Shown here one piece after another: positions 1 through 9,184 of a DNA stretch of 64,000 nucleotides (within the stretch, counting starts at the first letter, position 1; the number at the start of each line of letters is the position of its first letter). The DNA is taken from NCBI GenBank assembly GCA_016715205.1, contig JADKBC010000049.1, positions 186,001-250,000 of the forward strand. The letters are read 5' to 3'. Below the pieces are notes generated by a model, which had not been told where the DNA came from, made no database searches, and was given only the letters and a program-made list of their open reading frames with translations. A program made the translations under genes and the position numbers. This DNA comes from Holophaga sp. Lineage in GTDB: Bacteria > Acidobacteriota > Holophagae > Holophagales > Holophagaceae.

Positions 1-225
1 AAAGCCCTGCTGCTGAAAGTCCTCCGGGTCACCGCCACGGCCAGGCAGGAAGACAATCAAGGTATGCGCGCCGGGCACCTGCTGAGCGCGCACAGTGCGG
101 ATTGGCGTGGGAGTCGGACGGAAGAAACCACAGCCCACAAAGAGGGCCAACGCCATGGTCGCTAGAAACATGCGCGAAGTGCGGGCGTACCGCTCCGTGG
201 AGGATCCGGCTGGGGTGTGCATCAT
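1..225 (-). CDS. Putative lipoprotein alpha/beta hydrolase, 5' part only
   Basis: A minus-strand frame is open from an ATG at 225 to the window edge, giving 75 residues. GGAG lies about 8 nt upstream of the ATG. Residues 19-31 form a hydrophobic signal segment ending in a Gly-Cys lipobox-like site (C32). They are followed by LIVFLPGRGGDPEDF, which looks like the first beta strand and oxyanion-hole loop of an esterase or dienelactone-hydrolase-type alpha/beta hydrolase. The catalytic residues lie outside the window, so the activity is inferred from the first strand only. An ATG at codon 19 is an alternative start. The gene is divergent from the CXXCH lipoprotein gene at 290. Confidence 0.6.
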   Translation of the reverse strand, partial: MMHTPAGSSTERYARTSRMFLATMALALFVGCGFFRPTPTPIRTVRAQQVPGAHTLIVFLPGRGGDPEDFQQQGF

Positions 226-289
226 CGAAACGTTCTCCATGGCTCTTGGGCGCGATTATCCTAGCCCTGTGACAAAAAAGGACCTGCCC

Positions 290-727
290 ATGAAACAGTA
301 CCGCTTTCTGGCACTCCCAATCTTGGCTTGTGCCCTTGCCTGTGGGGGTGAGGGTGATGATAAAAACAACGCCTTCATGGCCCCGGGTGAGGACTGTGTG
401 GCCTGCCACAAGTCCGGCGGGTCCGCCCGGGAAGCACCCTTTTCCGCGGCAGGCACGGTCTTCGCTTCGGCGATGGCGGATCCCGGCAGCGGCCTGGCGG
501 GGGTTTCGGTGATTCTGACGGATGCCAATGATGTGGAAACCACCTTGGTTTCCAACGCCGCTGGGAATTTTTTCACCGGCGCAGCCCTGGCCTTACCCCT
601 GAAAAAGGCCGCAGTGCTGCGCAATGGCCAACGCACAGAAATGGCCAGCGCCCCCGAAGGCGCCTGCAATCGGTGTCACACCCAACCACCGACGGGCGGG
701 GCCTCCGGGCGCATTCACGTGCCCTAG
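290..727 (+). CDS. Small CXXCH (diheme c-type cytochrome-like) lipoprotein
   Basis: 145-residue exported protein. The start at 290 was chosen because a type II signal peptide follows at once (hydrophobic run, then lipobox ALAC with Cys18) and an AAAGGA lies about 10 nt upstream. The mature part carries two heme c attachment motifs, CVACH near residue 36 and CNRCH near residue 129. Between them is a segment with GVSVILTDAND and GNFFTG, typical of a carboxypeptidase-regulatory-like beta sandwich. Likely role: periplasmic or outer-surface electron carrier; no redox partner is encoded beside it. It is convergent with the next gene, with 1 nt between the two stop codons. Confidence 0.7.
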   Translation: MKQYRFLALPILACALACGGEGDDKNNAFMAPGEDCVACHKSGGSAREAPFSAAGTVFASAMADPGSGLAGVSVILTDANDVETTLVSNAAGNFFTGAALALPLKKAAVLRNGQRTEMASAPEGACNRCHTQPPTGGASGRIHVP

Positions 728-728
728 T

Positions 729-1145
729 CTAATGGGCGTCAAAGATGGTGCCGCCCGCAGCCACGGCTGCAGCCAGGCGCGCGAGCCATTGCTTGTCGTG
801 ACGGCTTCGACGCAGGAAGAGGCTGAAGCGCCATCCGGCCATCCCAAGGCTCAGGGTGCATAGGCCCAGGAGCGCAAAAAAGAAGGGCTGCCGAAAATCC
901 AAGCCTTTGGGGAGTAGCAGCGCCACCAGCAGCGTCAGCGCCGCCAGCAGGAGATCGAGCACCGTCCGGTTGCGCATGGGACGCAGATCCCGCAATTCCA
1001 CAGCCTTGCCCAGATCCGCCAGGAAATCCGCCTGCTGATCCCGATCCAGGGCACCGCGGCTCTGCTCGATTTCGAGTTTTTTCAGAGCCTGGGTGAGCTC
1101 CCCCGAATAGTCATCCACTCGGGAAACCCGTGCGTGCAGCGTCAT
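729..1145 (-). CDS. Small membrane protein with two TM segments
   Basis: 138 residues. The N-terminal 55 residues are charged and probably helical (DDYSGELTQALKKLEIEQSRG), followed by two close hydrophobic segments at about residues 62-80 and 88-107 joined by a short loop, then a basic tail. The topology suggests an inner-membrane protein with cytoplasmic N- and C-termini. AGGAG lies 6 nt upstream of the ATG. I recognise no family and no functional motif. Convergent with the CXXCH lipoprotein. Confidence 0.6.
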   Translation of the reverse strand: MTLHARVSRVDDYSGELTQALKKLEIEQSRGALDRDQQADFLADLGKAVELRDLRPMRNRTVLDLLLAALTLLVALLLPKGLDFRQPFFFALLGLCTLSLGMAGWRFSLFLRRSRHDKQWLARLAAAVAAGGTIFDAH

Positions 1146-1359
1146 GACAATCTCCTTGGGCAGGGGGCCAACGATCCGCGAAAGTCATGGCTCTCAGGAG
1201 ACGCATGAAGGGACCTTAGCCTTTCATCAGCATAGGCCTGGACGGTTCTCCGGGCCGGGTATTCGGTCACAGATGAGCCGCTGGAGTTGCTCGGGTTCAA
1301 GCAAAACACGCGGTCTACCGAAACCTAGGCTCAGCCCACCCATGACAGGATCACGCCCT

Positions 1360-1584
1360 ATGGTTGAATCGCTCACACCCAAACCAGCCCTCGGAGAAGC
1401 GGAATACCTATTGGAGGCCCCTCTCAAATGCCCCCATTGCAAACAGGAGATCACCACCGTGCAGGTGGTGAGGCTGCTGCGTTCCAGGGTGAATTTTGTT
1501 TCATCGCTGCCCCGACGTGGGCATGTCATCGTGTGTCCGGAATGCCACTGCCCCTTGTCGGCGGAACTGGGTGGAATGGCCTGA
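1360..1584 (+). CDS. Small zinc-ribbon protein
   Basis: 74 residues with CPHC at 24-27 and CPEC at 59-62, the spacing of a zinc-ribbon knuckle pair, plus a further Cys at 64. The start at 1360 is preceded by AGGA about 9 nt upstream; an in-frame ATG at 1342 is an alternative. No catalytic domain is visible. The frame ends just before the stop of the convergent hydrolase gene. The upstream 1146-1359 region shows nothing else I can support. Confidence 0.5.
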   Translation: MVESLTPKPALGEAEYLLEAPLKCPHCKQEITTVQVVRLLRSRVNFVSSLPRRGHVIVCPECHCPLSAELGGMA

Positions 1585-2397
1585 TCAGCGCCCCAGGCCT
1601 GCCTCGAATGACCTCAATGCCACCAGGAAACCGTCCTGGGCATCCCACATCACCCAATGCTTGGCCGTGGGGAAGTGGACGATCCGAAAGGCTGGCAAGG
1701 CCTTGAAGCCGAATTGGGCCAGGGTCTGGGCTTCCTTGGCAGGATCCTGTTCCCGGGGGCCCGCCGCCAGTTGCAACAGGGGTAGGCGCAGGTCCCCATG
1801 CCGCCCTTGCAGGGAATCCAACGTCAGGGCCCTGAGATAGGCCTGAAGCGTTGGCGTTGGGATACGCAGAGCCTCTTTCACTAGATTCTCAGTCTGTGCA
1901 GGGCCGGTGGACACGTGCCCGAAGAAGGCCGCCAGTGCAGGGCCTGGATCCTTCCCCAGAGCGGTGATGGTGGGCTCCATGAAGGCCGCAGGAAGGGCGC
2001 TCAAAAAACTGTCCACCAAGGCCAACCCTCGAAAGGCTGTGGGATCTTCGAGGACGGTGCGGGCCGCGATGGGGCCGCCCATGGAATGGCCTACGATCAG
2101 ACAGGGCACCAGCCCTTCCTTGCGCACCAGGGTCGCCAGGTCCTTGCCCAGGGCGCCGAACTCCGCGTGCCCATCGATCACGGTTGGGCCAGGGCTGCCA
2201 CCGCTGCCCGGCAGATCTACGCTGATCACGGTGTGATCCCGGGCCAGTTCGGTGGCCACGCCGGTCCAGACTTCCTTGTTACCACCAAAACCGTGGATCA
2301 GCAGGATGCCGGGGCCTTTTCCGATCTTCTGGAACTGGGGAACGGCGGCGGAAAGACAGAATGCGGTAAGGCAGAGTGCGAGGGCGCGAAATCGCAT
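1585..2397 (-). CDS. Exported alpha/beta hydrolase
   Basis: 270 residues with an N-terminal signal peptide (about 1-18, ending near SAA). The fold markers are in order: ILLIHGFGGN (oxyanion loop, 31-40), the nucleophile elbow GHSMGG with Ser105, a likely acid in a late strand, and a His at 247 (AKHWVMWD). Family: serine hydrolases of the alpha/beta hydrolase superfamily, probably an esterase-type enzyme acting outside the cytoplasm; the substrate cannot be told. It lies 34 nt downstream of clpB on the same strand and may be read through from it. Confidence 0.75.
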   Translation of the reverse strand: MRFRALALCLTAFCLSAAVPQFQKIGKGPGILLIHGFGGNKEVWTGVATELARDHTVISVDLPGSGGSPGPTVIDGHAEFGALGKDLATLVRKEGLVPCLIVGHSMGGPIAARTVLEDPTAFRGLALVDSFLSALPAAFMEPTITALGKDPGPALAAFFGHVSTGPAQTENLVKEALRIPTPTLQAYLRALTLDSLQGRHGDLRLPLLQLAAGPREQDPAKEAQTLAQFGFKALPAFRIVHFPTAKHWVMWDAQDGFLVALRSFEAGLGR

Positions 2398-2431
2398 GGA
2401 AAACTCCGGGGCTTGGGCACCCAGGATAGCC

Positions 2432-5005
2432 CTACTGCACGATTTCCGTTGTCACCTTCAGGCTATCGTTTTCCACCTTCAGCACGGCCAGGGTGCCTGG
2501 GCGCAGGCGATCTTCCAAGATCAAGCGGCTGAGGGGGTTCACGACCACATGCTGGATGAGGCGCTTGAGGGGGCGTGCGCCGAGCTGGGGATCGAAGCCT
2601 TCCTTCGCCAACCAATGCAGGGCTTCGGGCCCGCATTCGAGGCCGATGCGCTTTTCGGTGAGTTGGGCCTCCACCCGCGCCAACTGAATCTTGGCCACCG
2701 CGCTCATATCGGTCTCATCCAAGGCGCGGAAGGTGACCACTTCATCAATGCGGTTCAGGAACTCCGGCCGGAAATAGGCTCGCAGGGCCTCCTGGATTTC
2801 CACCGTGGCCTTATCGGGATCACCGCCCGCCTCGAAGATGGCTGCCGAGCCCACGTTGCTGGTCATGATGATGAGGGTGTTGCGGAAATTCACCGTGCGC
2901 CCATGGCCATCGGTGAGGCGACCGTCTTCCAACACCTGGAGGAAGAGATCGAAGATCCGCGGATGGGCCTTTTCCATTTCATCCAAGAGCAGCACGCAAT
3001 AGGGTCGCCGCCGCACCGTTTCCGTGAGGCGCCCGCCCTCCTCGTAGCCCACGAAGCCCGGCGCGGCACCGATAAGACGGGTGGCGTCGGATTCGTGGGT
3101 GAATTCGCTCATATCGATGCGCACCAGTGCGTTTTCATCGTCGAACAAAAATTCCGCCAGGGCGCGCGCCGCTTCCGTTTTGCCCACACCCGTGGGGCCC
3201 AGGAACAGGAACGAACCGATGGGGCGCTTGGCATCCGAGAGCCCGGCCCGACTGCGGCGCAGGGCATCGCTGATGGCGCGCAGCCCCGCATCCTGACCCA
3301 CCACCCGCTGGGCCAAGCGTTCTTCCATGTGCAGCAGTTTCTGAATCTCACCCTCCAGCAGCCGGGCCATGGGAATGCCTGTCCATTTGGAGACCACGGC
3401 GGCGATGTCCTCTTCACCCACTTCCAAGCGCAGCATGGCGTTGGCAGCGGGGGAAGTTGATTCGATCTGTTTTTCCAGCACCGGGATTTCGCCATATTCC
3501 AGGCGGGAGGCGCGCTCGTAATCACCCCGGGTCTTGGCATGGTCCAGTTCGATGCGGAGATCATCCATGCGTTTTTGCTGGGCGCGGGTGAGCTCGATGG
3601 CTTTCTTTTCCGTTTCCCACTGGCTGCGCAGGCGGCTCAGTTCTTCGTTCAGTTCGGCCCATTCCTTCTCGATTTCCGCGAGTCGGGCGCGGCTCGTCGC
3701 ATCCTTTTCCTTGGTCAGGGCGTGGCGCTCCAACTGCAGTTGCATTTCTCTGCGTTCACGCACATCGATTTCGATGGGGCGCGAATCGATCTGCATGCGC
3801 ACGCTGGAGGCTGCTTCATCCATGAGATCCACAGCCTTGTCCGGCAGGAAACGATCCGCAATGTAGCGCTGGGAAAGCTGGGCCGCCTCCACCAGAGCGC
3901 CATCCCGGATGCGCACGCCGTGGTGAAGTTCGTAGCGCTCCTTGAGGCCCCGCAAAATGGAAATGGTGTCTTCCACGCTGGGCTCTTCCACGAACACGGG
4001 TTGAAAGCGGCGCTCCAGGGCCGGGTCCTTCTCGATGCGGGTGCGGTACTCATCGAGGGTGGTCGCGCCGATGCAGCGCAGATCGCCCCGGGCCAAGGCG
4101 GGTTTCAGCAGATTGGCGGCGTCCATGGCGCCATCGGTGCGCCCCGCCCCCACCAGCAAATGCAGTTCATCGATGAAGAGCACGATTTTGCCATCGCTCT
4201 GTTCAATTTCCTGGATGACGCCCTTGAGGCGCTCCTCGAACTGGCCACGGTACTGGGTGCCCGCCACCAGCGCACCCATATCCAGGCTCATGAGGCGAAT
4301 GCCCTTGAGGCTTTCGGGTACATCCCGCTTGATGATGCGCTGGGCCAGGCCCTCGGCGATGGCGGTCTTGCCCACGCCCGGTTCACCGATGAGCACCGGG
4401 TTGTTCTTGGTGCGGCGCGAAAGGACCTGAAGCACCCGGCGGATCTCTTCGTCCCGGCCGATCACAGGATCCAGCTTGCCGCTCGCGGCCAGGGCAGTGA
4501 GATCCTTGGCAAATTTTTCGAGGCTGGCGAATTTTTCTTCGGCCTGTTCATCCTCCACCCGAGCACCCTTGCGGGATTCGCGGATGGCGGCTTCGAGTTT
4601 TTTGCGATCCAGGCCGAAGCGCTCTAGGGTCTTTTTGGCGTCGGTGTGTGCATTGGCGAAGGCCAGCAGCATGGCATCGGTGGCGAGGTAGCGATCCGCC
4701 AGGCCGCGCCCCGTATCGCTGGCCAGTTCCAGGAAGTTGCGGAAGGCCGGCCCCGGCTGAGGTTCGGCGCCACCCACGGCCTTGGGCAGGCGATGGAGGG
4801 ATTCCTCGGCAGCAGCGGCCAGGGCCTGAATGGATTCTGGTTTCAGCCCCGCCTGCTCCAGCACGGGCCGTAACCCGAGTTCCGGCTCCAGTAGCACCGC
4901 AAAAAGATGCTGGGGCAGAAGTTCGGGATGCTGGGCTTCCACCGCATGGTTGCGGGCGGCCACCAGGGCTTCGTTGCTTTTCTGGGTCAGGGGGAGCAGG
5001 GACAT
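2432..5005 (-). CDS. clpB: ATP-dependent disaggregase ClpB
   Basis: 857 residues, the normal ClpB length. It has an N-terminal Clp_N repeat domain (1-145), a first AAA+ module with Walker A GEPGVGKT at 207-214, the long charged coiled-coil middle domain (about 400-520) that separates ClpB from ClpA/ClpC, and a second AAA+ module with GPTGVGKTEAAR near residue 600. The C-terminal D2-small domain is complete (FDPQLGARPLKRLIQ). Known family role: with DnaK it extracts polypeptides from aggregates after heat stress. GGAGG precedes the ATG. The 133-nt AT-rich upstream gap shows no CIRCE element. Confidence 0.97.
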   Translation of the reverse strand: MSLLPLTQKSNEALVAARNHAVEAQHPELLPQHLFAVLLEPELGLRPVLEQAGLKPESIQALAAAAEESLHRLPKAVGGAEPQPGPAFRNFLELASDTGRGLADRYLATDAMLLAFANAHTDAKKTLERFGLDRKKLEAAIRESRKGARVEDEQAEEKFASLEKFAKDLTALAASGKLDPVIGRDEEIRRVLQVLSRRTKNNPVLIGEPGVGKTAIAEGLAQRIIKRDVPESLKGIRLMSLDMGALVAGTQYRGQFEERLKGVIQEIEQSDGKIVLFIDELHLLVGAGRTDGAMDAANLLKPALARGDLRCIGATTLDEYRTRIEKDPALERRFQPVFVEEPSVEDTISILRGLKERYELHHGVRIRDGALVEAAQLSQRYIADRFLPDKAVDLMDEAASSVRMQIDSRPIEIDVRERREMQLQLERHALTKEKDATSRARLAEIEKEWAELNEELSRLRSQWETEKKAIELTRAQQKRMDDLRIELDHAKTRGDYERASRLEYGEIPVLEKQIESTSPAANAMLRLEVGEEDIAAVVSKWTGIPMARLLEGEIQKLLHMEERLAQRVVGQDAGLRAISDALRRSRAGLSDAKRPIGSFLFLGPTGVGKTEAARALAEFLFDDENALVRIDMSEFTHESDATRLIGAAPGFVGYEEGGRLTETVRRRPYCVLLLDEMEKAHPRIFDLFLQVLEDGRLTDGHGRTVNFRNTLIIMTSNVGSAAIFEAGGDPDKATVEIQEALRAYFRPEFLNRIDEVVTFRALDETDMSAVAKIQLARVEAQLTEKRIGLECGPEALHWLAKEGFDPQLGARPLKRLIQHVVVNPLSRLILEDRLRPGTLAVLKVENDSLKVTTEIVQ

Positions 5006-5138
5006 GTATCGCCTCCGTCATTCAAGATAAGCGATATTTGATGATAATCAACTAAGATTTTCTAAAAAAGTTTAAGCTATTTTTTCCTGCCCCTCCGCTT
5101 TGGAATGCTCCTAGACTTTTGGAAAATCGGAGGCATGT

Positions 5139-5534
5139 ATGTCTCGTATGGTCCGTCTTCTTCGCGGGCTGGCCCTGCTGGGGGTGATGCTCTTTGGGAT
5201 CACGCTTCCTCGCGGTCAGACCGAATGTGTCCCCAAACGGGTCGCCGTGCGGGATATCCCACGGGCCGCCCGGGAGACCTTGGACTATGTGCGCGCCCAC
5301 GGGCAGGCACCTCCGGGCCAAGTGGGAGGCCGGCGCTTTGGGAATTACGGCGGCGGGGGCGAGCAGAAGTTGCCCGTGAGTGATGCTCAGGGCCATCACG
5401 TGTCCTATCAGGAATGGGATATCTACCCGAAGGTGCCGGGCCGCAACCGAGGCCCCGAACGCCTGGTGACGGGGTCCGATGGCCGGGCCTGGTACACCGC
5501 CGACCACTACTGCAGCTTCACGGAACTGCCATGA
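5139..5534 (+). CDS. Secreted barnase/RNase Sa-type ribonuclease
   Basis: 131 residues. A signal peptide (about 1-26) is followed by a microbial ribonuclease N1/T1 fold. The catalytic set aligns with RNase Sa and barnase: Glu92 in YQEWDIYP, Arg108 in GPERLV, His123 in DHYCSF. The family cleaves single-stranded RNA, preferring 3' of guanine. GGAGG sits 5 nt before the ATG at 5139. The stop overlaps the start of the barstar-like gene by ATGA, so enzyme and inhibitor are translationally coupled. The protein may act as an extracellular nuclease or an antibacterial toxin; the sequence does not decide. Confidence 0.88.
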   Translation: MSRMVRLLRGLALLGVMLFGITLPRGQTECVPKRVAVRDIPRAARETLDYVRAHGQAPPGQVGGRRFGNYGGGGEQKLPVSDAQGHHVSYQEWDIYPKVPGRNRGPERLVTGSDGRAWYTADHYCSFTELP

Positions 5535-6016
5535 ACCTGGAACCTCTGCAGAAACCCGCCAACCTTTGTTTCCATGGCATCCAGGCCGATCCCGACGTGA
5601 CGTTCGAGGCCTTGGCCCCCCTGGGGCACAACGACCACGCGGTTTTCCGTCATCTTCGAGGGTCGCGGATGGGTTCCACCCGCCACCTGTTTGACGAATG
5701 GGCCGCCGCCCTGCAGTTTCCCCCCTATTTCGGGGAGAACTGGGATGCCTTTGACGAATGCCTGAACGACCTGGATTGGCTGCCCCATGGCCCCTGTGCG
5801 CTGCTGCTGCTGGAGGCGGATTGCATCCTGGATCGAGCCACCGACGACGACCTGGAATGTCTGGCGAAAATCCTCAAGGACACGGCCTCCGCCTGGAGCG
5901 GCGCCCGGGCCTTCCATGTGATCCTCCAATGGGGCCCCGAGGCCTGTGAACCCGCTTTGACGCTTCAACTGCGGAAGATGGGCGTCGGCATCCGCCCGCT
6001 ACAAATGCGGGGTTAA
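5531..6016 (+). CDS. Barstar-family ribonuclease inhibitor
   Basis: 161 residues, no signal peptide, so cytoplasmic. The barstar signature YFGENWDAFDECLNDLDW lies at 66-83. Asp72 matches the barstar Asp35 that plugs the RNase active site, and Glu76 replaces the family's second Asp. It is longer than Bacillus barstar (about 90 residues) at both ends. The start is fixed by the ATGA overlap with the RNase gene just upstream, which is the expected partner. The 3' end overlaps the convergent cmk gene by 4 nt. Confidence 0.88.
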   Translation: MNLEPLQKPANLCFHGIQADPDVTFEALAPLGHNDHAVFRHLRGSRMGSTRHLFDEWAAALQFPPYFGENWDAFDECLNDLDWLPHGPCALLLLEADCILDRATDDDLECLAKILKDTASAWSGARAFHVILQWGPEACEPALTLQLRKMGVGIRPLQMRG

Positions 6017-6669
6017 TGGGATTGATGATGCCGCACGATCCAGGCCACCACCTCGTCGAGGGTCATGGTGCTGGAATCCAGTTCAAGGGCATCGTCAGCC
6101 TTTCTCAAGGGGGCTACGGCGCGGGTGGAATCCGCATGGTCCCGCCGCTGTTGGTCGGCCAGGATTTCTTCGTAGGCCAGGGGCACACCCTTGGCCTGGA
6201 GTTCCAGGAATCGGCGCCGAGCGCGGGCCTCGGCACTGGCTGTGAGGAACACTTTGCAACAGGCGTTGGTGAATACGACCGTGCCGATATCTCGGCCATC
6301 CACCACCCAGCCACCCGTGGCCCCGATGGCGCGTTGCTGCTCCACCAGGACTTCCCGCACGCGGGGATCCGCACTCACGGGGGTCACAAGTTTGGTCACT
6401 TCTGGCGTGCGGATGGCGTCACTCACATCTTCGCCATTCAAAAAGGAACGGGAACCGCGCTGCTCGATGCGCAGGGAGGCCAGGAGTGCTTCCAGGGCTG
6501 GGCGGTCCGCAAGGTCGACGCCAGCCCGGTGCAAGGCCAGGGCTGTAACTCGATACATGGCCCCCGTATCCAGGTAGTTCCAGCCCAATTGCTGGGCCAC
6601 TCGCTTGGCCGTGGTGGATTTTCCGACCCCGCTGGGGCCATCAAGGGCGATCAGTGACAGTGTGTTCAT
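6013..6669 (-). CDS. cmk: Cytidylate kinase
   Basis: 218 residues. P-loop GPSGVGKST at 11-19, the substrate-binding LDTGAMYR at 34-41, and VDGRDIGTVVF near 120 are the standard CMP-kinase motifs, together with the LID segment RRFLELQAKG. It phosphorylates CMP and dCMP with ATP in pyrimidine nucleotide supply. Length and order match the family. It stands alone on its strand between the barstar gene and the PilZ gene. Confidence 0.95.
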   Translation of the reverse strand: MNTLSLIALDGPSGVGKSTTAKRVAQQLGWNYLDTGAMYRVTALALHRAGVDLADRPALEALLASLRIEQRGSRSFLNGEDVSDAIRTPEVTKLVTPVSADPRVREVLVEQQRAIGATGGWVVDGRDIGTVVFTNACCKVFLTASAEARARRRFLELQAKGVPLAYEEILADQQRRDHADSTRAVAPLRKADDALELDSSTMTLDEVVAWIVRHHQSH

Positions 6670-6777
6670 GGAAACATCCTAGCTCGTTGAATGGTTTTCG
6701 CAGGGGGTGTCGTTACCTCAAGGTGGGCCAGGAACGGACGATGAATAGAGACTAGGTGCAGGTGTCTCGGAGTTGGT

Positions 6778-7155
6778 TTGGAACCCGTTGGTGAAATGCG
6801 ACGATTTGACCGGCTCAGCGTGGGGCCGGAATACGAGGTAAGCCTTGAATTCCAGGGCCGTGAATTGGCCAATGCCGTGCTGCAGAACATCAGTGCCTGT
6901 GGCTGCGGGGTCAAAGTTCCCCGGTCTCAGGCGGCGGGCCTGGAAAACGGGCTCCGTTTGACGCGCGTGTTCTTGATCCATTCAGCTCTGCCATACGTGC
7001 CCCTGGAAGCCACCATCGTGCGGCTGCTGGGCCGGGCCGAAGGCAACCAGGAAGGCTATGTGCTGCTGGGTCTGGATTTTGTCTATGTGACCCCCACCGT
7101 GGAGCAGTTGATTCTGAGCCATGTCGCGGAGCAGTTGAACCTCGCAACGCAGTAA
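6778..7155 (+). CDS. PilZ-domain protein
   Basis: 125 residues. The c-di-GMP binding pair of PilZ domains is visible: an RxxxR-type motif in RRFDR (near residue 8) and NISACGCG (near 38), a variant of D/NxSxxG. The rest is a beta-barrel pattern ending in a helical tail. TTG at 6778 is taken as the start because GGAG lies 5 nt upstream; ATG at 6796 (MRRFDR) is the alternative and would leave the first motif at the extreme N-terminus. Likely a c-di-GMP receiver. The next gene follows after 29 nt and may be co-transcribed. Confidence 0.75.
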   Translation: MEPVGEMRRFDRLSVGPEYEVSLEFQGRELANAVLQNISACGCGVKVPRSQAAGLENGLRLTRVFLIHSALPYVPLEATIVRLLGRAEGNQEGYVLLGLDFVYVTPTVEQLILSHVAEQLNLATQ

Positions 7156-7184
7156 CTTTTTGCGCCACGCCCAGGAGTTCTGCC

Positions 7185-9113
7185 TTGTCGGATTACGCCT
7201 CGCAGTTTCGCTTATTGGTCGATCACCTGGACGCGGCGGATCCCGAGGATCAGTTGGTGTTTTTCCGCATGCTGGATCTGGTCAAGACCGAGGTGGTGCA
7301 GGAGTTGTCTCCCAGGTTGCTGCTGGCCAGTTCACCGGTCCCGTTTCGGATGCTGGTGGCCGAGGCGGCCTACTTTTTCCCTTCTCCCGGCTGGATCCAA
7401 CCCTTATGCCGGGCGTTGCGGCGGGAGGCTGACCCCGGTGTTTACGGGGTATGCGTCCGGGCCCTGGCTCGGATCGGCACGCCAGAATCCAATGAGGAAC
7501 TCCGCCTCCTCTCCTCCATCACCCACGAGCCAGTCAAGCGGGAATTGCTTTCCCTGGCACTCCATTCAAGTGATCCCGACCGTGCCTTTGAGCATCACCT
7601 GGGACGGTTGTTCGGTGGGAGCAGCAACCCCAATATCGCCAACCAAGCTGCTGCCGAACTCCGGCAGATCGTGGGGCCAGACCACCTGGAAAAACTGATG
7701 GTGGCGGTGTACCACGAGGACCTGCTCATCGCCCGCCACATCCTGAAATTGATCACCTATGTTTCCAGTTGGGAAGCGGCCCAGTTCCTGTGTTCGTACT
7801 TCCTGGAATGCCACCAGGACATTCTGGATGACCGGATTCTCAAGGAGAACCTGGCATCCCTGCGCCCCCTTTCACCCGCAGAGCTTTGGCCAGCGCTGGT
7901 TGCCCAGGTCGAAAGTAGGTTCGAGGATCGGGTGCCCGGTGCCCTGACGGAGCTCAAGGCCGCTGGGGTGGAGGGTGGTTCAGGTTCCCTGGAAGCGGTC
8001 GAAGCCCTTCGGAACTGGGCCCGGGGTACAGTGGAACCCTTCCTGCTCGATGCCCTTGTTCTGCTTCTGGAAGGCAAGGCTGCCCGGTTGGCCACGCTGT
8101 TTGCGGATGCGCTCTCGGCCTTGCAGGCCAGGGCCCGGAGAACGCCCCATTCCCTGGATACCTGCGCCACAGGCCTCGAGTTGATGGTCGCGCGCGGCTT
8201 TTTTGTGGCCGAGGATGTGCTCGATCTGCTTTATCAGGCCTTTCTGGCCCAGACGGGCAGAGAAGCCACCGCACGGGTGCTGGGAACCTTACTGGCGCCC
8301 ACGGATATCACCTACTTGGAGGCCATCCTGGCCACCCACGATTCGGCCCTGCGGGCTGCGGCACTGGACAGCATCGCGGCCAGGCGTGACGCCCGGTTCC
8401 TGTCCTTCCTGCTCAAAGCCTGCCGTGATCCCATCGAAGATGTGGCGGGAAGAATGATCCTGGCCGCGGGGGGCCTCGAAGGTGCGGAGGAACAGGCCCT
8501 GGTGTATATCACTTCCCGGGCCCCGGAGGAGGTGGCCTTGGGCCTCCGTTTAGTGCGGATGAACCGCATGACCGCGCTTTCGTCGCAGGTACTGGCCTTC
8601 TTGGATGCCAACACCCGCGAAGATCTATCCCTGGATGCGGTGGCCGTGCTGGGCGACTTCGCCACGGCGGATGCTGCTCTGCTCAAGCACTTGCATTCTG
8701 GCCAATCTGCCCGGATGCAGACAGCCCTGGCAGAGGCCTTGGCTGGGCGCGACCCCTCCGGCACCGCCCTGGAATTGGCGCGCTTGGCCCTCACCCTCCA
8801 TCAGCCCGAGGTCTGGTTGGCGGCCGCCAGTGGGTTGATCCGCGCGTGGGAATCAGCGGGCCCCATGCCCCTGGACGTTTCCGAGGTGCTTCTCAACCTG
8901 GTGCAAACCTGCTGGAAGGTGCAATCAGGCTCTCTGCGGGCCCGCCTCATCCAGGCCCTGCAGGGATTTCAGACCATGGAAACCACCCATTCGGAAGCGA
9001 TCCTGGCCCTGCTGGTGGCCATTGTGGACGATAAACGTGCCCAGGCGGGTTGGGGCCCTGAGCAATTGAACCAACTCACGGTCACCATCCGTCATCTGCG
9101 CCGGGGCGCATGA
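7185..9113 (+). CDS. Large HEAT-like alpha-solenoid protein
   Basis: 642 residues, cytoplasmic, rich in Leu and Ala, with repeated helix pairs such as ALRREADPGVYGVCVRALARIG and LGTLLAPTDITYLEAILATHDSALR spaced 30-40 residues apart, as in HEAT/armadillo-type scaffolds. TTG at 7185 is supported by AGGAG 7 nt upstream. No catalytic motif is seen. Its place after a PilZ gene suggests a shared signalling or motility-type role, but this is only contextual. The last codons overlap the leader of the next gene. Confidence 0.65.
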   Translation: MSDYASQFRLLVDHLDAADPEDQLVFFRMLDLVKTEVVQELSPRLLLASSPVPFRMLVAEAAYFFPSPGWIQPLCRALRREADPGVYGVCVRALARIGTPESNEELRLLSSITHEPVKRELLSLALHSSDPDRAFEHHLGRLFGGSSNPNIANQAAAELRQIVGPDHLEKLMVAVYHEDLLIARHILKLITYVSSWEAAQFLCSYFLECHQDILDDRILKENLASLRPLSPAELWPALVAQVESRFEDRVPGALTELKAAGVEGGSGSLEAVEALRNWARGTVEPFLLDALVLLLEGKAARLATLFADALSALQARARRTPHSLDTCATGLELMVARGFFVAEDVLDLLYQAFLAQTGREATARVLGTLLAPTDITYLEAILATHDSALRAAALDSIAARRDARFLSFLLKACRDPIEDVAGRMILAAGGLEGAEEQALVYITSRAPEEVALGLRLVRMNRMTALSSQVLAFLDANTREDLSLDAVAVLGDFATADAALLKHLHSGQSARMQTALAEALAGRDPSGTALELARLALTLHQPEVWLAAASGLIRAWESAGPMPLDVSEVLLNLVQTCWKVQSGSLRARLIQALQGFQTMETTHSEAILALLVAIVDDKRAQAGWGPEQLNQLTVTIRHLRRGA

Positions 9114-9184
9114 TCGAGGCGCCCGATACTGGGAACCCCCTTTTCCGTTCTAGGATGGAAGTCCCCCTTCCGTCTGGAGGTTTG

